DNA of 64,000 nucleotides, from contig CANRAH010000006.1 of assembly GCA_947628565.1 (NCBI GenBank), positions 1-64,000 of the forward strand. Reading direction: 5' to 3'. Below the pieces are notes generated by a model. The model searched no databases and was not told the DNA's origin. It worked only from the letters and a program-made list of their open reading frames with translations. Shown piece by piece: positions 17,630 to 26,418 of this stretch (the stretch's first letter is position 1; the number at the start of each line of letters is the position of its first letter). Origin of the DNA: an uncultured Bacilli bacterium (GTDB lineage Bacteria > Bacillota_I > Bacilli_A > RF39 > UBA660). The position numbers and the translations under genes were made by a program.

Positions 17630-17664
17630 TTTTTTAAAAAACTAAAACGAATTTGTTTTAGTTT
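17630..17664 (-). terminator. Terminator at the end of the CCA-adding enzyme gene
   Basis: AAACTAAAAC (17639-17648) pairs with GTTTTAGTTT (17655-17664), and on the minus strand TTTTTAAAAAA follows. It overlaps the last codons of the gene. Confidence 0.75.
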
Positions 17665-18752
17665 GAATACTTTTCTTTTATATATTTTTTTAATTTATCG
17701 TTATCATTTTCCAATTCTTTATTTACTAATTTATATTCTAAATCGTTAAATATATCTTTTAAAAATTTACCTTGCTTCTTATTTAATATATTACATATCT
17801 CAATTGCATTTATATTTATATCAGTTTTATTATGTATATATAAGCTATTATATCTTTCGTTAACCTTTTTTTTATCTATATTTTTTATTTCTGCAACTAT
17901 AGTAGAAATATATAGACCATAATTATATAGATTATTGTAATCAAGTATATCTTTATTCATTAATTCATTTATTTTTAATATTGTATCTTTTTCCGTATTA
18001 TTAAAGTTATACTTATCTATACATCCTAATTGTGCCCAAATACCAATAAGATATGTTGTTGGAACCAATTTATCTATATTCTCAAGTTCCAATTCAGATG
18101 AAATACCTAAATCCTTAATTAATTTTATTCCATAAATAACATTTGAGCTAGAAAATATCTTATCTAATTCCTCTTTTTTTCTAAAATATGAAAGAGTTTT
18201 TAAAAGTGATTTATTTTTCTTTATCGCATCCGTTAAATCCTTATCTAATTTAAAATTTAGAACAGTTGCAAATCTAATAGCTCTAAGTATTCTAAGAGAA
18301 TCTTCTGATATTTTTAAATATGCATCACCAACAGTTTTAATTATTTTATTATTTATATCTTCTTTACCATTTAATAAATCTATTAAATTACTAGAACTAT
18401 CAATACACATAGTATTCATAGTAAAATCTCTTCTTTTTAAATCTTCTAATAAATTGTCTACATATTCTATTTCTATTGGCTTTCTATTATTTAAATATTT
18501 TATATCACGCCTAAATGTAGTTATTTCAAATCTCGTATTAGATACTACTAAAGTTACCGACCCATATTTTTCATTAGGTAAAATAGAATTACCAAATATA
18601 TTTTTTAACTGCTGTGGGGTTGCATTTGTACAAATATCGAAATCGACACTTTCCCTTCCCATATAAAAATCTCTTGGATATCCTCCTACTAAATAAGATA
18701 TAAATCCTGAACTATTTATTTTTTTTAAAACTTTTAAGGCTTTTTCGTTCAT
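17658..18752 (-). CDS. cca: CCA-adding enzyme / poly(A) polymerase family tRNA nucleotidyltransferase
   Basis: A 364-aa class II nucleotidyltransferase that adds or repairs the tRNA 3' CCA. The catalytic signature GGYPRD lies at residues 22-27, with the carboxylates in DFDICT near residue 40 and RRDFTMN near 112, followed by the RRxxR-like neck (ILRAIRFAT). Some lineages split CC- and A-adding activities; the sequence does not decide. The tRNAs in this window already encode CCA, so repair is its likely main role. It starts 4 bases after the sugar-kinase gene's stop. Confidence 0.85.
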   Translation of the reverse strand: MNEKALKVLKKINSSGFISYLVGGYPRDFYMGRESVDFDICTNATPQQLKNIFGNSILPNEKYGSVTLVVSNTRFEITTFRRDIKYLNNRKPIEIEYVDNLLEDLKRRDFTMNTMCIDSSSNLIDLLNGKEDINNKIIKTVGDAYLKISEDSLRILRAIRFATVLNFKLDKDLTDAIKKNKSLLKTLSYFRKKEELDKIFSSSNVIYGIKLIKDLGISSELELENIDKLVPTTYLIGIWAQLGCIDKYNFNNTEKDTILKINELMNKDILDYNNLYNYGLYISTIVAEIKNIDKKKVNERYNSLYIHNKTDININAIEICNILNKKQGKFLKDIFNDLEYKLVNKELENDNDKLKKYIKEKYSN

Positions 18753-18756
18753 TAAT

Positions 18757-19893
18757 TCACCACTTTTTTACTTTTATTTTTTCTTTTTCGTAAGTTTTTA
18801 ATATGTAACTGTTAATATATTCCTTTTTACTTTTAATATCGTATAATAATTTTAATTGATTTCGCGCTCTATCTAGATTATGAGTTTTATATTTAGTTTT
18901 AAAATAAGTATCTCCATTTATATAATCATCAAGAAATCTAAGGCCAAGTTCAAATGTTATAACCTCTATTGAATTATACATATTTGATATTTCATATTTA
19001 TTTAAAAATGGTGCCATCTCACTTAAATATCCATCAGTATATTTTTCAAATAAACCATTATCTAGACTGACCTTCGATAAATCAAGTTCATCCTCTTTTG
19101 ATCTAGAACAGGCACTTCTAATTCCATCGCCATAATCATATAAAAAACTACCAGGCATTACCGTGTCTAAATCTATTACAGTTAAATACTCTTTTGTAAA
19201 TCTATCTAGCATTACATTGTTTACTTTAGCATCATTATGAGTCACTTTAATAGGTATTTTTCCACTATCAATTAAATCAGTAATTAAAGATACACAATTA
19301 GAATTTTGCTTTAAAAACTCTATTTCTTTTGAAATACCAAAAACCCTATTTACAACATCAAGTTTAACGTCATTCAAAAACTCCTGATATCTTTTTTTTG
19401 TATTATGAAAATCAGGAATAGTTTCTTCCAAAGTTTCTATTGGATAATCAAATAATAACTTTTGAAAATGTCCAAATGCCTTTCCAGTATTAAATACAAC
19501 ATCACTATCATATGACACATCAAATGAAATCGAATTCTCTATTGCATTATAAGATCTATAGTATTCTTGTTCACCATCTGCACCCTTAATAACAGTAAGC
19601 AACTGATTATCTTTGGTACGTATTACTTTTAATGAAGGATGTTTTTTTTCTAAACTGCTTTCTTTTTTACTTATAAAATCAGTTATATTTAATATATTTC
19701 TCATAAGTTTATATGGTTCTTTAAATACTGTTGTATTTATTTTTTGAAATACATAATCTTTTAAAGAACCATCGTTCATCTTAAAAGTTACTATAAATGT
19801 TTGATTTATATTTCCCTGACTATTGCATTTTATATCTAATATTTCACCATCTATATCAAAATTTTGAACAATTTGTTTTATCTGTTCTACCAT
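18757..19893 (-). CDS. Aminoglycoside-phosphotransferase-fold sugar kinase, NahK-like
   Basis: A 378-aa kinase of the APH fold. The catalytic loop HNDAKVNNVMLD (Asp near residue 220) and metal-binding VIDLDTVMPGS followed by LYDYGDGIRS closely resemble N-acetylhexosamine 1-kinases such as bifidobacterial NahK, which feed the galacto-N-biose/lacto-N-biose pathway. It may phosphorylate an amino sugar from mucin or glycans; other small molecules are possible. The start is placed at ATG 19893, with GGGTGG upstream, instead of a TTG four codons earlier. It is in an operon with the CCA-adding enzyme. Confidence 0.7.
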   Translation of the reverse strand: MVEQIKQIVQNFDIDGEILDIKCNSQGNINQTFIVTFKMNDGSLKDYVFQKINTTVFKEPYKLMRNILNITDFISKKESSLEKKHPSLKVIRTKDNQLLTVIKGADGEQEYYRSYNAIENSISFDVSYDSDVVFNTGKAFGHFQKLLFDYPIETLEETIPDFHNTKKRYQEFLNDVKLDVVNRVFGISKEIEFLKQNSNCVSLITDLIDSGKIPIKVTHNDAKVNNVMLDRFTKEYLTVIDLDTVMPGSFLYDYGDGIRSACSRSKEDELDLSKVSLDNGLFEKYTDGYLSEMAPFLNKYEISNMYNSIEVITFELGLRFLDDYINGDTYFKTKYKTHNLDRARNQLKLLYDIKSKKEYINSYILKTYEKEKIKVKKW

Positions 19894-19940
19894 TTTACCA
19901 CCCAATAATATTATATCATAGATTTGATATTTATTATAGG

Positions 19941-19970
19941 AAAATAAAAAGCATTAATTAATTTAATGCT
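19941..19970 (-). terminator. Terminator of the HU gene
   Basis: AGCATTAA (19950-19957) pairs with TTAATGCT (19963-19970); minus-strand TTTTTATTTT follows. It overlaps the last codons of hup. Confidence 0.8.
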
Positions 19971-20230
19971 TCTTTTATTTTAGATCCAGCTTTAGCTTGA
20001 ACAGCAACTCTTGCAGGTATTTTTACAGTTTCACCAGTTCTTGGATTACGTCCTTCTTTTGCTGGTTTCTTTTTAGCTGTAAAAGTGAAAAATCCTGTTA
20101 AAGTTACTTTACCTTCTTTTTTTAATCCATTTGTAACTCCGCACATAAATGCATCAAGTGCACGAGTTGAATCAGCTTTTGTTAATCCTGTTTCTTCTGC
20201 AATATAATTTACTAAATCTGTTTTAGTCAT
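19958..20230 (-). CDS. hup: DNA-binding protein HU
   Basis: A 90-aa nucleoid protein of standard HU length. MTKTDLVNYIAEETGLTKAD opens the dimerisation helices, followed by GFFTF and the DNA-arm core RNPRTGETVKIPA with the minor-groove Pro. It bends and compacts DNA and could assist recombination. Ribosome site GGGAGGTAG. Monocistronic. Confidence 0.97.
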   Translation of the reverse strand: MTKTDLVNYIAEETGLTKADSTRALDAFMCGVTNGLKKEGKVTLTGFFTFTAKKKPAKEGRNPRTGETVKIPARVAVQAKAGSKIKEALN

Positions 20231-20451
20231 ACGACTACCTCCCTATCTAATTAATAAGCTATCTTGCTTACAATTTAATATTATCATATATAAAGTTTGA
20301 TTGCAACAATTTTTGTTAATTTTTTTAATTTTTTCATTTATTTATCAACAAATAGTTGCTTTTTATATAATTTTACTTGATATTTTTTATACTTACATAA
20401 TTATCCTTAAATTCTTTTACATTAAACTAAAAAATATCAATTTAATTTATT

Positions 20452-20480
20452 GTTATATTTAAATAACACTATCATATATT
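20452..20480 (+). promoter_or_regulatory. Candidate sigma-E promoter of spoIVA
   Basis: GTTATATT (20452-20459), 13 bases, then CATATATT (20473-20480), 21 bases before the start codon. This resembles the sigma-E pattern (ATATTT ... CATACAAT). In B. subtilis spoIVA is sigma-E dependent. The same CATATATT occurs upstream of sigK here. Confidence 0.45.
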
Positions 20481-20501
20481 TAATTAGAAACGAGGGTTGT
20501 T

Positions 20502-21977
20502 ATGGAAAAAATAGAAATTATAAAAAGTATTACAGAACGTACTGGTGGAGATTTATACTTAGGAGTAGTTGGTGCAGTGCGTACTGGAAAATCTACTTTT
20601 ATAAAAAAATTTATCGAAAATCTAGTAGTTCCTAATATTGAAGATGAATATGAAAAGAAAAGATGTTTAGATGAAATACCACAATCAGCTCAAGGTAAAA
20701 TGATTATGACAACTGAGCCAAAATTTGTACCAAGTAACGTAGCTAAAATAAATATTGATAATTTCAGTTGTAATGTAAGACTTGTCGATTGTGTTGGATA
20801 TGTCATCGATGGAGCTAAAGGATACGAAGATGAAAATGGGCCTAGAATGGTTAAAACACCTTGGTATGATGAAGAAATTCCGTTTATAGAAGCTGCAGAA
20901 ATTGGTACGGAAAAAGTTATAAAAGACCATTCTAGTATAGGAATTGTAGTTACTACTGATGGCTCTTTTGGTGAAATTCCAAGAAATAATTATATTGAAG
21001 CTGAAGAAAGAATCGTAACAGAGTTAAAGGAAATTGGTAAGCCATTTATAGTTATTTTAAATAGTGCACATCCTACTTTACCTGAAACTGAAAGATTAGC
21101 TGAAAAGCTATCTAGCGATTATAGTGTACCTGTAATGCCTTTATCAGTTGAAGCTATGAGTGAAAAAGAAGTGTATAACGTACTTAGAGAATCACTTTAT
21201 GAATTTCCAGTTACTGAAGTTAAAGTTAATATGCCTGATTGGATAGCTTGTTTAAATCCTGAAAATTCATTAAAAAAGGAATATATAGAAAAAATTAGAG
21301 AAAGTGTTATTGAAGTTGATAAACTAAGGGATATAGAGCATATAACATCGCATTTTGAAACATCAGACCACATAAAAAAATCATATATATCAGATGTAGA
21401 TACATCAACTGGTATAGTAACAATTACTTTAGAAGCTCCAGATGAATTATATGATCAAGTATTAAAAGAAACTATGGGTATTGAAGTAAAAAGCAAAGCC
21501 GATCTTCTTATGTTATTCCAAGATTTCAACGAGGCTAAGACAGAATATGACCAAATTAAATCTGCACTTAAAATGGTAAGAACTACTGGTTATGGAGTAG
21601 CTAGTCCAACACTAAATGATATGAAACTTGAAACCCCTGAAGTAATAAAGCAAGGTTCAAGATATGGAATAAAACTTAAAGCCGTTGCTCCTTCTATACA
21701 TATGATTCGTGTTGACGTTGAATCCACATTCGAGCCTATAATTGGAACTGAACTTCAAAGTAAACAATTAATAGATTACCTTATGAAAGATAAGGATACT
21801 GATCCTACTGCTATATGGAAAAGTGAAATATTTGGAAGAAGTATAGATAATATCGTTAAAGAAGGAATTCAAGCTAAGCTTTCTTTAACTCCAGAAAATG
21901 CAAGATACAAACTTAAACAAACTTTAACTAAACTTGTAAATAAAGGCTCTGGAAATCTATTTGCAATTGTAATTTAA
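20502..21977 (+). CDS. spoIVA: Stage IV sporulation protein A, SpoIVA
   Basis: A 491-aa ATPase that polymerises on the forespore surface as the basement layer of the spore coat and helps cortex assembly. Residues 24-32 (GAVRTGKST) are the Walker A of its GTPase-derived N-terminal domain, followed by a DCVGY switch-like motif and the long SpoIVA-specific middle and C-terminal domains ending in NLFAIVI. The length matches the family (~490). Ribosome site GAGGGTTGTT upstream. Strong evidence that this organism sporulates. Confidence 0.97.
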   Translation: MEKIEIIKSITERTGGDLYLGVVGAVRTGKSTFIKKFIENLVVPNIEDEYEKKRCLDEIPQSAQGKMIMTTEPKFVPSNVAKINIDNFSCNVRLVDCVGYVIDGAKGYEDENGPRMVKTPWYDEEIPFIEAAEIGTEKVIKDHSSIGIVVTTDGSFGEIPRNNYIEAEERIVTELKEIGKPFIVILNSAHPTLPETERLAEKLSSDYSVPVMPLSVEAMSEKEVYNVLRESLYEFPVTEVKVNMPDWIACLNPENSLKKEYIEKIRESVIEVDKLRDIEHITSHFETSDHIKKSYISDVDTSTGIVTITLEAPDELYDQVLKETMGIEVKSKADLLMLFQDFNEAKTEYDQIKSALKMVRTTGYGVASPTLNDMKLETPEVIKQGSRYGIKLKAVAPSIHMIRVDVESTFEPIIGTELQSKQLIDYLMKDKDTDPTAIWKSEIFGRSIDNIVKEGIQAKLSLTPENARYKLKQTLTKLVNKGSGNLFAIVI

Positions 21978-21997
21978 AAACTGATTTTTCAGTTTTT
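21976..21997. terminator. Bidirectional terminator between spoIVA and a convergent gene
   Basis: AAAAACTGA (21976-21984) pairs with TCAGTTTTT (21989-21997) around TTTT; T runs occur on both strands. Confidence 0.8.
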
Positions 21998-22436
21998 ATT
22001 TATTATATACGATAATGCTACTTTCAAGTAACTTCATCATTTCAAAAGGTGTCAATTCACTTTTTAATTTTAAATATATGTTATCATCTATTTTACATAT
22101 TTCCGCTTTATCAATTAGACTTTCTGGAATATCATCTATCAAATATAAAAAGCAAGCATTAACAGTAGATATTCTCATGTCCACCTGATTTTTAAAATAG
22201 TCATAATACTCTATCTCATCTTTTTCTAAATGTAAAACGACACCATAATAATTGTCAATATATACAGTTATATCGTAAAATCCTTCTATCGTAATATTAT
22301 ATTTATTTCTTAATGTTTTAAATAATTTCTTTAAATATTTTTCCAAATCTTCTTCCTTTTTTAAATCGACATCATGTATAAATTCTTTTTTTATATATAT
22401 ATCTAGTGTAAGATTATCAATAAACTTAACACTCAC
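21996..22436 (-). CDS. Hypothetical protein downstream of spoIVA
   Basis: A 146-aa soluble alpha/beta-looking protein with no signal peptide or recognised motif; there is a charged helix near residues 25-45 and a C-terminal helix. It converges on spoIVA and lies downstream of engB in the same direction, 40 bases after it, with the ribosome site AGGTGA. I do not recognise the family. Confidence 0.6.
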   Translation of the reverse strand: MSVKFIDNLTLDIYIKKEFIHDVDLKKEEDLEKYLKKLFKTLRNKYNITIEGFYDITVYIDNYYGVVLHLEKDEIEYYDYFKNQVDMRISTVNACFLYLIDDIPESLIDKAEICKIDDNIYLKLKSELTPFEMMKLLESSIIVYNK

Positions 22437-22458
22437 ATTATCACCTATTTTATAGTAT

Positions 22459-22486
22459 GAAAAAAAACGATTTAAGCTACATCGTT
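22459..22486 (-). terminator. Terminator of engB
   Basis: AACGAT (22466-22471) and ATCGTT (22481-22486) form the stem, and minus-strand T7 follows. It overlaps the end of engB. Confidence 0.7.
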
Positions 22487-23058
22487 CTTTCTATTTTTTC
22501 ATATATCTCTTTTTTTCCTAACTTAGTAACATTAGAAAACATAACAAAATCATCACCGACAACTAAATCCAAATCATCAAGTATTAAATTTCTTTGTTTT
22601 TGTTGCTGTGTAATACCAACTTTATCAGTTTTTGTTGCAACTATTGTTACTGGTATTTTATAATACTTTAAATAATTATACATCATAAGATCATCATTAG
22701 TTGGTCTATGACGAAAATCTATTAACATAAATACTTGTTTTAAACAAGTCCTAGTCTTTAAATAATCTTCCATCATTAAACCAAATTTCTTTTGCTTTTT
22801 CTTACTTACCATAGCAAATCCATATCCAGGCGCATCCACTAAATAAAATTTATCATTTACAAGATAAAAATTAATGGTTTGTGTTTTACCTGGAGTTGCT
22901 GATGTTCTTGCATAATTTTTTCTATTTATTAATGTATTTATAAAACTACTTTTTCCTACATTACTCTTACCTACAAGTAGATATTCGGATTTTTCGTCTG
23001 TAGGATATTGACTTCTCCTTACTGCACTAACAGAAAGATCAACACTTGTAATTTTCAA
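22477..23058 (-). CDS. engB: Ribosome-biogenesis GTPase EngB/YsxC
   Basis: A 193-aa TRAFAC GTPase needed for 50S assembly. G1 GKSNVGKSS is at residues 30-38, G2 region TSATPGKT, G3 DAPGYGFA, and G4 TKTDKV. Start codon TTG with AAAGGAG 9 bases upstream. Length is normal for the family. Confidence 0.95.
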   Translation of the reverse strand: MKITSVDLSVSAVRRSQYPTDEKSEYLLVGKSNVGKSSFINTLINRKNYARTSATPGKTQTINFYLVNDKFYLVDAPGYGFAMVSKKKQKKFGLMMEDYLKTRTCLKQVFMLIDFRHRPTNDDLMMYNYLKYYKIPVTIVATKTDKVGITQQQKQRNLILDDLDLVVGDDFVMFSNVTKLGKKEIYEKIERTM

Positions 23059-23097
23059 ATGACTTCACTCCTTTAAAGACGTTAATATTATAGCATG

Positions 23098-23601
23098 TTA
23101 CATTTTTTTTGTCAAAGATGACAAAAGTATGAATATATAATATGCAAAATATATAATATTACCAAACTTTACCATTGGATATATATTTAAAAATACCATA
23201 ATGCCTGTATCTCTTAAATAATGTGTCATAAATACTGAAAATAATATATTTATAAGAGCTAGTGTATAAAATATAAAATTTATCTTTTTATATTTAATTT
23301 TAACAAAAACTATACTAAATATTATGAAAAATATTATGCTATTAAAGAAATAAAAATAGATATTATTTATAAAATTGTTAAAATTAAATGATAATATTTG
23401 ATTGAAATAATAGTATAAAACTATAAATATTATTGATATATTTAATACTAATATTATAGGTATTATAAATTTTTTATCTTTATTCATGACTAATACTACA
23501 AAAAAGATTAATGAACTTATAATAATAGATATAAACATATTATATTTAAATGCTTGTATTAATAATTTCAAAGTTTCATAAAAACTGTAATTTAAACTCA
23601 T
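23098..23601 (-). CDS. Hypothetical multi-pass membrane protein
   Basis: A 167-aa protein with about five membrane helices (roughly 17-38, 46-66, 78-100, 107-125 and 137-160), very rich in Phe, Ile and Asn. Its ATG overlaps the stop of gpmI by four bases, so it is translationally coupled to phosphoglycerate mutase. No family recognised. Confidence 0.6.
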   Translation of the reverse strand: MSLNYSFYETLKLLIQAFKYNMFISIIISSLIFFVVLVMNKDKKFIIPIILVLNISIIFIVLYYYFNQILSFNFNNFINNIYFYFFNSIIFFIIFSIVFVKIKYKKINFIFYTLALINILFSVFMTHYLRDTGIMVFLNIYPMVKFGNIIYFAYYIFILLSSLTKKM

Positions 23602-25094
23602 TTGATTAAACTTTCCCCTGTCATCTCATTTGGTATTGGAATCCCCATTATATCTAAAATTGTAGGTGCAATATCAGCAAGTTTACCATTCTTTAATTCA
23701 TAATTATCAAGAGTAATTATAAATGGTACCAAACTAGTTGAGTGACTAGTTATTACATTATCGTTTTCATCTAACATATAATCACTGTTACCATGATCTG
23801 CTGTTATAACCATTGTAAATCCAAGCTTTAAAGCTTTATCATATATTTTACCTATTACTTCATCTACTACCTCTACAGCTTTAACAGTAGCATCAAATAC
23901 CCCTGTATGTCCAACCATATCTCCGTTAGCAAAATTTAGTACTATAAAATCATAATTTTCCATAATATTTAACAATTTATCAGTTATAAGATACGCACTC
24001 ATTTCTGGCTTTAAATCATATGTTGCAACTTTAGGTGATGGGATTAATACTCTATCACAATTTTTTAAATCTTTTTCAACCCCTCCATCAAAAAAATAGG
24101 TTACGTGTGCATATTTTTCTGTTTCAGCTATTCTAAGTTGTTTAATACCATTTAAAGATAAATATTCACCTAATGTATTATCCAATTTTTCTAAAGAAAA
24201 TGCTGTTTTACATATAACTTCATCACTTACATCCATCATTGTAACAAGTTTAATATTTTTTAAATCTTTACGTTGAAATTTATCAAAATCAGGATTAGTA
24301 ATAGCTGAAAATAATTCTCTTAATCTATCAGGCCTATAATTAAAACAAATAAGTCCATCATTATTTTCAATAATACCTTCTTTTGATACAAGAACAGGTT
24401 TTATAAATTCATCTGTTATATCATTTTTATAACTTTCCTCCATATATGATATAGGATCAGTTATAGTTTTTCCATGCCCATTTACTATTACATCATATGA
24501 TTCTTTTATTCTATCATAATTATTATCTCTATCCATAGCATAATATCTTCCACTAATACTTGCTATTTTTCCTATACCTAAATCATCTAATTTATCTTCT
24601 AATCTTCTAATAAATTCTATACCACTATCTTGTAATGTATCTCTTCCATCTGTAAACACATGAATATATATTTTTTTAATATTCTTTTCTTTACACATAT
24701 CAAGTATTCCAAATAGATGATCTATATGTGAATGTACCCCACCATCACTAAGTAATCCTAATATATGTAAATTAGAATTATTACTAATTACATGATTTAA
24801 AACATCATTTATATTTTCATTATCTAATATTTTTTTGCTTTTTATAGAATTTGAAATAAGTTCGAGAGGTTGATACACAATTCTTCCAGCTCCAATATTA
24901 GTATGCCCTACCTCGCTATTTCCCATTTGACCAGCAGGTAGCCCTACTTTTTGCCCACTTGCTTCAAGCAAACTATGTGGATATTTTTTAATTAAATCAT
25001 TAAGTGTTTTAGTTCTTGCCTTTTTTACAGCGTTACCATGTGATTCTTTTCTAATACCAATACCATCCATTATACATAAAATAACTTTTCTCAT
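23598..25094 (-). CDS. gpmI: 2,3-bisphosphoglycerate-independent phosphoglycerate mutase
   Basis: A 498-aa alkaline-phosphatase-superfamily enzyme interconverting 3- and 2-phosphoglycerate in glycolysis. Catalytic Ser60 is in GNSEVGH, with the metal site MDGIGIR at the N-terminus, HSHIDH, and ADHGNSDYM/HSTSLVP near the C-terminus. The manganese-dependent iPGM is important for spore metabolism in Bacillus. ATG at 25094 is chosen for its AGGTGA ribosome site; an in-frame GTG lies four codons upstream. Confidence 0.95.
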   Translation of the reverse strand: MRKVILCIMDGIGIRKESHGNAVKKARTKTLNDLIKKYPHSLLEASGQKVGLPAGQMGNSEVGHTNIGAGRIVYQPLELISNSIKSKKILDNENINDVLNHVISNNSNLHILGLLSDGGVHSHIDHLFGILDMCKEKNIKKIYIHVFTDGRDTLQDSGIEFIRRLEDKLDDLGIGKIASISGRYYAMDRDNNYDRIKESYDVIVNGHGKTITDPISYMEESYKNDITDEFIKPVLVSKEGIIENNDGLICFNYRPDRLRELFSAITNPDFDKFQRKDLKNIKLVTMMDVSDEVICKTAFSLEKLDNTLGEYLSLNGIKQLRIAETEKYAHVTYFFDGGVEKDLKNCDRVLIPSPKVATYDLKPEMSAYLITDKLLNIMENYDFIVLNFANGDMVGHTGVFDATVKAVEVVDEVIGKIYDKALKLGFTMVITADHGNSDYMLDENDNVITSHSTSLVPFIITLDNYELKNGKLADIAPTILDIMGIPIPNEMTGESLIK

Positions 25095-25144
25095 TCTATC
25101 TATCACCTATTATATTCTAACATATTTTTTTAACTCTTTCAATT

Positions 25145-25177
25145 ATATTTAAAGCGAATAAGTTTTCTTATTCGCTT
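25145..25177 (-). terminator. Terminator of the XRE regulator gene
   Basis: A 10-bp stem, AAGCGAATAA (25152-25161) with TTATTCGCTT (25168-25177), overlapping the last codons of the gene. The T run is weak. Confidence 0.6.
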
Positions 25178-25437
25178 CTTTTATCTGAATCAAATATACC
25201 ATCACATAACTCATCCATGCTAACACCTAATATTTTAGCTATTTTATACATAGAATAAAATGATAATGATTTTTGACCTCCTAAACTTACTATATGCCTT
25301 AAATATTCATATGAAATATCTATTTCTTCTGAGAATTCCATTAAATTTACTTGTTTTTCTTTACAAAGTTTTCTTACATTAGTTCCAACTATATATTGAA
25401 TATCATCTCTAGACTTAAATTTACTTACTTTACCCAT
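25168..25437 (-). CDS. XRE-family helix-turn-helix regulator
   Basis: An 89-aa DNA-binding protein. The Cro/C1-type fold covers residues ~16-75 (VGTNVRKLCKEKQVNL, then EEIDISYEYLRHI and the closing helix MYKIAKILGVSMDEL). It has no effector domain. It is transcribed away from spoIIIAH, with 124 bases between the two starts, so it could control that promoter or itself; the target is unknown. Confidence 0.8.
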   Translation of the reverse strand: MGKVSKFKSRDDIQYIVGTNVRKLCKEKQVNLMEFSEEIDISYEYLRHIVSLGGQKSLSFYSMYKIAKILGVSMDELCDGIFDSDKRSE

Positions 25438-25508
25438 ACAACCACCTAATATAATTATCTCATACTTGTTTTTTTTAAGTATGCAAATGAATTATTTGCA
25501 AAAAAGCA

Positions 25509-25537
25509 GTAATATTTTAAAAATACATAAATATAAT
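25509..25537 (+). promoter_or_regulatory. Candidate sigma-E promoter of spoIIIAH
   Basis: GTAATATT (25509-25516), 13 bases, then AATATAAT (25530-25537), 23 bases before the start codon. The layout is similar to the spoIVA candidate; spoIIIA genes are sigma-E dependent in B. subtilis. Confidence 0.35.
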
Positions 25538-25560
25538 CTATTAGGAAACAGGAGGAGTTT

Positions 25561-26064
25561 ATGATAAATAAAAGAAGTTTATGGTTTTTAACACTTTTTA
25601 GTTTAATTTTAGTATTAAGTATATATTATATTACAATGCCAAGTGAATTATTACTTACAACTGGTAAAACAGAGGAAAAAGAAAATACGAATACTAATCC
25701 TACAGTATCAGTTGAAGAAAGTGATATACTCGTCGCACTTAGAGTTGAATCTGATGATGAAATGTTAAAACAAATAGAAGATTTAAATTTAATACTAACA
25801 AATACAGAATCTTCTGTTGATCAGAAAAATGAAGCATACGAAAAAATTAAAGAATTAAATGATAATAGAAGTTTAGAAGAAAAATTAGAAGCGCAAATAA
25901 AGGAAACTCATAAATTGGATTCATTTATTAAAATTAAAAACAATCAAATTCAAGTTACTATAAATAGTTCTGATAGTTCAGAGGAACTTGCTAATAAAAT
26001 TATGAGAACTATTCAATCAAATTTTGATGAATCAAAGTATATAACTGTTAAATTTCAAAAATAG
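25561..26064 (+). CDS. spoIIIAH: SpoIIIAH-like stage III sporulation protein
   Basis: A 167-aa bitopic protein: short basic N-terminus, membrane helix at residues 8-26, acidic linker, then the YscJ-like ring-building domain typical of SpoIIIAH (SVDQKNEAYEKIKELN and a beta-rich C-terminus). In B. subtilis it pairs with forespore SpoIIQ across the engulfment space to form the feeding channel. It is slightly shorter than the Bacillus protein and stands alone here, without the other spoIIIA genes. gerM lies two genes downstream, notable because GerM is needed for SpoIIQ-SpoIIIAH ring localisation. Confidence 0.8.
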   Translation: MINKRSLWFLTLFSLILVLSIYYITMPSELLLTTGKTEEKENTNTNPTVSVEESDILVALRVESDDEMLKQIEDLNLILTNTESSVDQKNEAYEKIKELNDNRSLEEKLEAQIKETHKLDSFIKIKNNQIQVTINSSDSSEELANKIMRTIQSNFDESKYITVKFQK

Positions 26065-26081
26065 CCAATATGGCTTTTTTT
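26063..26081 (+). terminator. Terminator of spoIIIAH
   Basis: AGCCA/TGGCT hairpin with a 3-nt loop followed by seven T. Confidence 0.7.
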
Positions 26082-26095
26082 AGGTATACATAATC

Positions 26096-26122
26096 ACTTT
26101 ATTAATACTGCCTCATAAAATA
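26096..26122 (+). promoter_or_regulatory. Candidate sigma-K promoter of gerE
   Basis: AC (26096-26097), exactly 16 bases, then CATAAAATA (26114-26122). This fits the sigma-K pattern AC-N16/17-CATANNNTA. gerE is sigma-K controlled in B. subtilis, and sigK itself is in this window. Confidence 0.55.
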
Positions 26123-26165
26123 ATATGAGATAATATAAACCACTCTATTAGGAAGTGAGGTAAAA

Positions 26166-26372
26166 ATGAAAAAAAGTATTCTTACTAAAAGAGAAAAACA
26201 AGTATTTGAAATGCTAATAATAAATAAAACTACAAAAGATATAGCAGAATCGTTAAATATAAGTGAAAAAACCGTTAGGAACCATATTTCAAATGCTATG
26301 CAAAAATTAGGTGTCAAAGGAAGAGCAAGTGCAGTTGTAGAACTATTAAGGCTAGGAGAAATTTCATTATAA
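26166..26372 (+). CDS. gerE: Spore-coat regulator GerE (LuxR-type HTH)
   Basis: A 68-aa single-domain LuxR/FixJ-type DNA-binding protein. LTKREKQVFEML, KTTKDIAESLNISEKT and VRNHISNAMQKLGVKGR match GerE of Bacillus almost residue for residue, as does the C-terminal AVVELLRLGEISL. GerE acts last in the mother cell, switching coat genes on or off with sigma-K. The ribosome site is GGAAGTGAGG. It lies between spoIIIAH and gerM; gerE and gerM are also near neighbours in B. subtilis. Confidence 0.95.
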   Translation: MKKSILTKREKQVFEMLIINKTTKDIAESLNISEKTVRNHISNAMQKLGVKGRASAVVELLRLGEISL

Positions 26373-26394
26373 AACGTATTTTTATACGTTTTTT
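26371..26394 (+). terminator. Terminator of gerE
   Basis: AAAACGTAT (26371-26379) pairs with ATACGTTTT (26384-26392), with a T run of six. Some read-through into gerM is possible. Confidence 0.8.
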
Positions 26395-26418
26395 ACATAT
26401 ATTTTTATAGGTGATATC

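Noticed and set aside
20231-20451. Small RNA or riboswitch between hup and spoIVA
   Set aside because: AT-rich with no convincing conserved structure; only the promoter candidate next to spoIVA is supported.
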